Shown: piece after piece, positions 63,280 through 64,000 of the stretch
Numbering within the stretch: position 1 is the first letter of the stretch
How the letters are laid out: every line of letters starts with the position of its first letter
DNA from: Daphnia carinata
Lineage: Eukaryota; Arthropoda; Branchiopoda; Diplostraca; Daphniidae
Assembly (NCBI RefSeq): GCF_022539665.2
Contig: NC_081334.1
Location: 6,418,424-6,482,423 of the forward strand
DNA length: 64,000 nucleotides
Direction: 5' to 3'
Notes under the pieces: generated by a model
Seen by the model: the letters and a program-made list of their open reading frames with translations, nothing else
What the model was told of the DNA's origin: nothing
Database searches by the model: none
Made by a program: the position numbers and the translations under genes

Positions 63280-63419
63280 CCTCTCAACAATGGGAAACTG
63301 CACAGATGTATGACGAAATCTTGGATGTTACACTCGGCGATGACATCACATTTGTTTTCGTCGTAGACGTCACACAACGCCATCTAACGAGCATTCATCA
63401 CATTAAACGCTATCTAACG
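63280..63419 (+). CDS. candidate exon of an unrecognised gene (exon b)
   Basis: Acceptor cattttag at 63279 and strong donor AACG|GTAAGA at 63420. The phase-1 start completes an Ala codon with exon a, and the frame then stays open (Gln-Gln-Trp-Glu-Thr-Ala-Gln-Met and onwards) with mixed, non-repetitive composition, ending in phase 0. A second in-phase acceptor 12 bases upstream (tgtagag at 63267) would add four residues. An imperfect 30-base direct repeat built around CGCCATCTAACG lies inside it. Family unknown. Confidence 0.33.
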
Positions 63420-63634
63420 GTAAGAAATTTAAGTTTTTCGTTTATTCGGTTTTTGTCAAAACAAATATTGCACGGCAAAAGACAACGTCATTTGAAAGCT
63501 GTTTTGCATTTTGAAAGTAGGTTACTAGAAGCAAGCCACTTGCTCGGTTAACAAAAAATGCATCGATGTGCAACGATATTCCGTTTCACTTTTTACCTGT
63601 GGTAAGAAAATGTGTCGCAAATTTTGATTTTCAG

Positions 63635-63733
63635 TTAAAATTTGCTGACGTCGGTTTGCAATGTCATTTGTTATCGCCGTACGAAACTTGGAAAAGTTTA
63701 TTCAAATTCATTTCGAATATGATATGGCACTGA
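63635..63733 (+). CDS. candidate terminal exon of an unrecognised gene (exon c)
   Basis: A good acceptor (gattttcag at 63634) followed in phase 0 by 32 codons and TGA at 63731, continuing the frame of exon b. The sequence is amphipathic with several aromatic residues. A different frame starting from ATG at 63661 is open for 65 codons to 63858 and cannot be joined to exon b through this acceptor, so the true 3' structure is uncertain. Confidence 0.28.
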   Translation, partial: LKFADVGLQCHLLSPYETWKSLFKFISNMIWH

Positions 63734-64000
63734 ACAAAGCGGCTAGAATGGGATGGTACAGTAGGTCCATAATCTCTATTAGCCCAAAACCGGCTGCTGG
63801 AATCCAAGCGGCGACCCTCTCCATTTATGGTCACGCCGGCATTGGTTGGTTGGTTTGATCCTTCCTAAAACCGTTCTTTAGCCCAATAATGCAGCACTTA
63901 AAAGGCTACCGAGTGTCACTGACAGTCAGTCTGTCGCACCGAAACAAAACATCATTTTTCTTTCCATTTTTTTGCCATATTTGAATTTCCCGCACGATCG
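63734..64000. other. right-edge flank
   Basis: Ordinary-complexity DNA. A TCAGTC initiator-like hexamer at 63926-63931 in a non-repetitive context could mark a transcription start for a gene beyond the window. No TATA box or downstream promoter element was recognised, so this is only a possibility. Confidence 0.2.

Noticed and set aside
1-64000. CRISPR arrays, rRNA, complete transposons, viral or toxin genes
   Set aside because: No spaced direct-repeat array, rRNA-like sequence, transposase or reverse-transcriptase motif, or terminal inverted repeats were recognised. The tandem repeats present are simple microsatellites.

Overview
This is a eukaryotic (animal) genomic window, most likely from an arthropod and probably a branchiopod crustacean such as Daphnia. 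That assignment is an inference from protein resemblance and from the contrast between GC-rich exons and AT-rich non-coding DNA. It is not proven by a marker gene. Nothing prokaryotic is present: no operons, no ribosome binding sites, and all introns used here are GT-AG with matching phases.

Layout, all on the + strand. (1) 1-25259 is the 3' part of a zfh-2/ZFHX3-4 type zinc-finger homeodomain transcription factor gene. The window opens inside a coding exon, in a C2H2 finger. One exon of at least 5.8 kb carries four homeodomains and at least eight C2H2 fingers. An 18.7 kb intron then splits a Gly codon, and a final coding exon (24541-25259) carries two more finger-like motifs and the stop. 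(2) 25260-37572 is the 3' UTR and intergenic DNA, with dense homopolymers and microsatellites and a few compact motif clusters. (3) 37573-61029 is a four-exon METTL9 (DREV) protein-histidine methyltransferase gene. Its reconstructed coding sequence is 1110 nt (369 aa plus stop), and every junction is phase-consistent. (4) 61030-64000 is downstream DNA with a CTCF-like site just after METTL9 and, at about 63.09-63.73 kb, three short splice-compatible open exons of an unrecognised candidate gene.

The non-coding DNA is the most striking property. Poly(dA:dT) runs reach 34 bases, G/C runs reach 16-18, and there are many (TG)n/(CA)n blocks. Most open reading frames there are translations of these tracts. 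Between them lie non-repetitive islands with regulatory-looking sites: a bZIP-type cluster near 29.5-29.7 kb, three consecutive dyads near 16.1 kb, kappa-B/STAT-like sites near 33.98 kb, paired POU-like palindromes near 46.5-46.8 kb, and five perfect CRE palindromes.

The two recognised genes are neighbours, with no evident shared pathway: one is a nuclear regulator and the other a modifying enzyme. I found no undescribed multi-gene system. The best leads are the unrecognised gene at the right edge and the intronic and intergenic regulatory islands.
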